Source: Cyanobacteria bacterium UBA11153
GTDB lineage: Bacteria > Cyanobacteriota > Cyanobacteriia > Cyanobacteriales > Coleofasciculaceae
Direction of reading: 5' to 3'
Length of the DNA stretch: 14,641 nucleotides
Assembly (NCBI GenBank): GCA_003511885.1
Contig: DOIX01000415.1
Span: 1 to 14,641 of the forward strand
Part shown: one piece after another, positions 14,514 through 14,641 of the stretch
How positions within the stretch are numbered: the stretch's first letter is position 1
How the letters are laid out: every line of letters begins with the position of its first letter
Made by a program: the position numbers and the translations under genes
The notes under the pieces: model-generated
Seen by the model: only the letters and a program-made list of their open reading frames with translations
Database searches by the model: none
What the model was told of the DNA's origin: nothing

Positions 14514-14641
14514 GGGTTTGCTGAAAAAGTCTTTTCGTTCGGGGAGGGTGTGGGGTGTGGGTTTTTTGGTGTGGTTTTTTGTGTGTGGCACAATTTTCGA
14601 GTTTCCGTGAAAAACTGTCTGAATTTTCAGGGGTGTAACTC
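14514..14641. mobile_element. Second copy of the inner MITE, right part outside the window
   Basis: It begins with GGGTTTGCTGAAAAAGTC, identical to the left end at 8242. It then aligns with 8242-8376 along its whole visible length, with a small gap and scattered substitutions around 14561-14605. Same orientation as the first copy. It lies 8 bp beyond the stop of the hybrid kinase. If its target duplication is also 6 bp, TACTTA (14508-14513) should follow its right end. Confidence 0.75.
14541..14561 (+). other. Predicted G-quadruplex motif in the second MITE copy
   Basis: GGGG-A-GGG-TGT-GGGG-TGT-GGG, the same four tracts and loops as at 8269-8289. It begins 36 bp beyond the stop codon of the hybrid kinase on the non-template strand. 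Confidence 0.65.

Noticed and set aside
8240..14641. Composite transposon with active ends
   Set aside because: No transposase in the window, and each flanking repeat is itself a small two-ended element; only recombination-based mobility is arguable.

Overview
The window looks like chromosomal DNA of a cyanobacterium, most likely a filamentous or otherwise large-genome species. Three things point there. The octamer GCGATCGC (HIP1) occurs 12 times in 14.6 kb. The first gene is nearly the textbook sequence of the cyanobacterial response regulator RpaA. The window also carries a Ser/Thr kinase-TPR fusion and very large multi-PAS hybrid histidine kinases, both typical of such genomes. No CRISPR array, rRNA, tRNA, phage genes or intact transposase were seen.

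Layout. 1-369: intergenic, with a strong hairpin (213-246). 370-1110 (-): rpaA, the circadian output regulator. 1380-3527 (-): membrane-anchored Ser/Thr kinase with ten TPRs, lying upstream of rpaA on the same strand. 3894-4277 (+): small zf-TFIIB zinc-ribbon protein, convergent with a GNAT acetyltransferase (4284-4646, -). 4923-6191 (-): two-gene operon of unknown function. It has a TATAAT box and a palindrome in its leader, and a G5 tract puts its best ATG and RBS one base out of frame with the first gene. 6637-7977 (+): miaB, tRNA methylthiotransferase. 7978-8571: a MITE inserted in another MITE. 8572-14505 (+): a two-gene phosphorelay operon, a REC-histidine kinase (458 aa) followed by a 1505-aa dCache-HAMP-PAS-GAF-PAS-PAS-HK-REC hybrid kinase. 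14514-14641: start of a further copy of the inner MITE, cut by the window end.

How it fits together. The window is dominated by signal transduction: a clock-output regulator beside an STK-TPR kinase, and a two-component operon with a periplasmic sensor. miaB and rpaA are core genes. The most distinctive material is around the two-component operon. Same-orientation copies of one MITE family flank it (8242-8456 and from 14514). The upstream copy sits inside an older MITE, and both upstream elements have exact 6-bp target duplications. Each copy of the shared family carries a predicted G-quadruplex motif. The right end of the older element can supply a -35 box that pairs with a -10 in flanking DNA, so the element may drive the operon.

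Limits: all calls come from reading the sequence and from recalled family features. No database search was possible.
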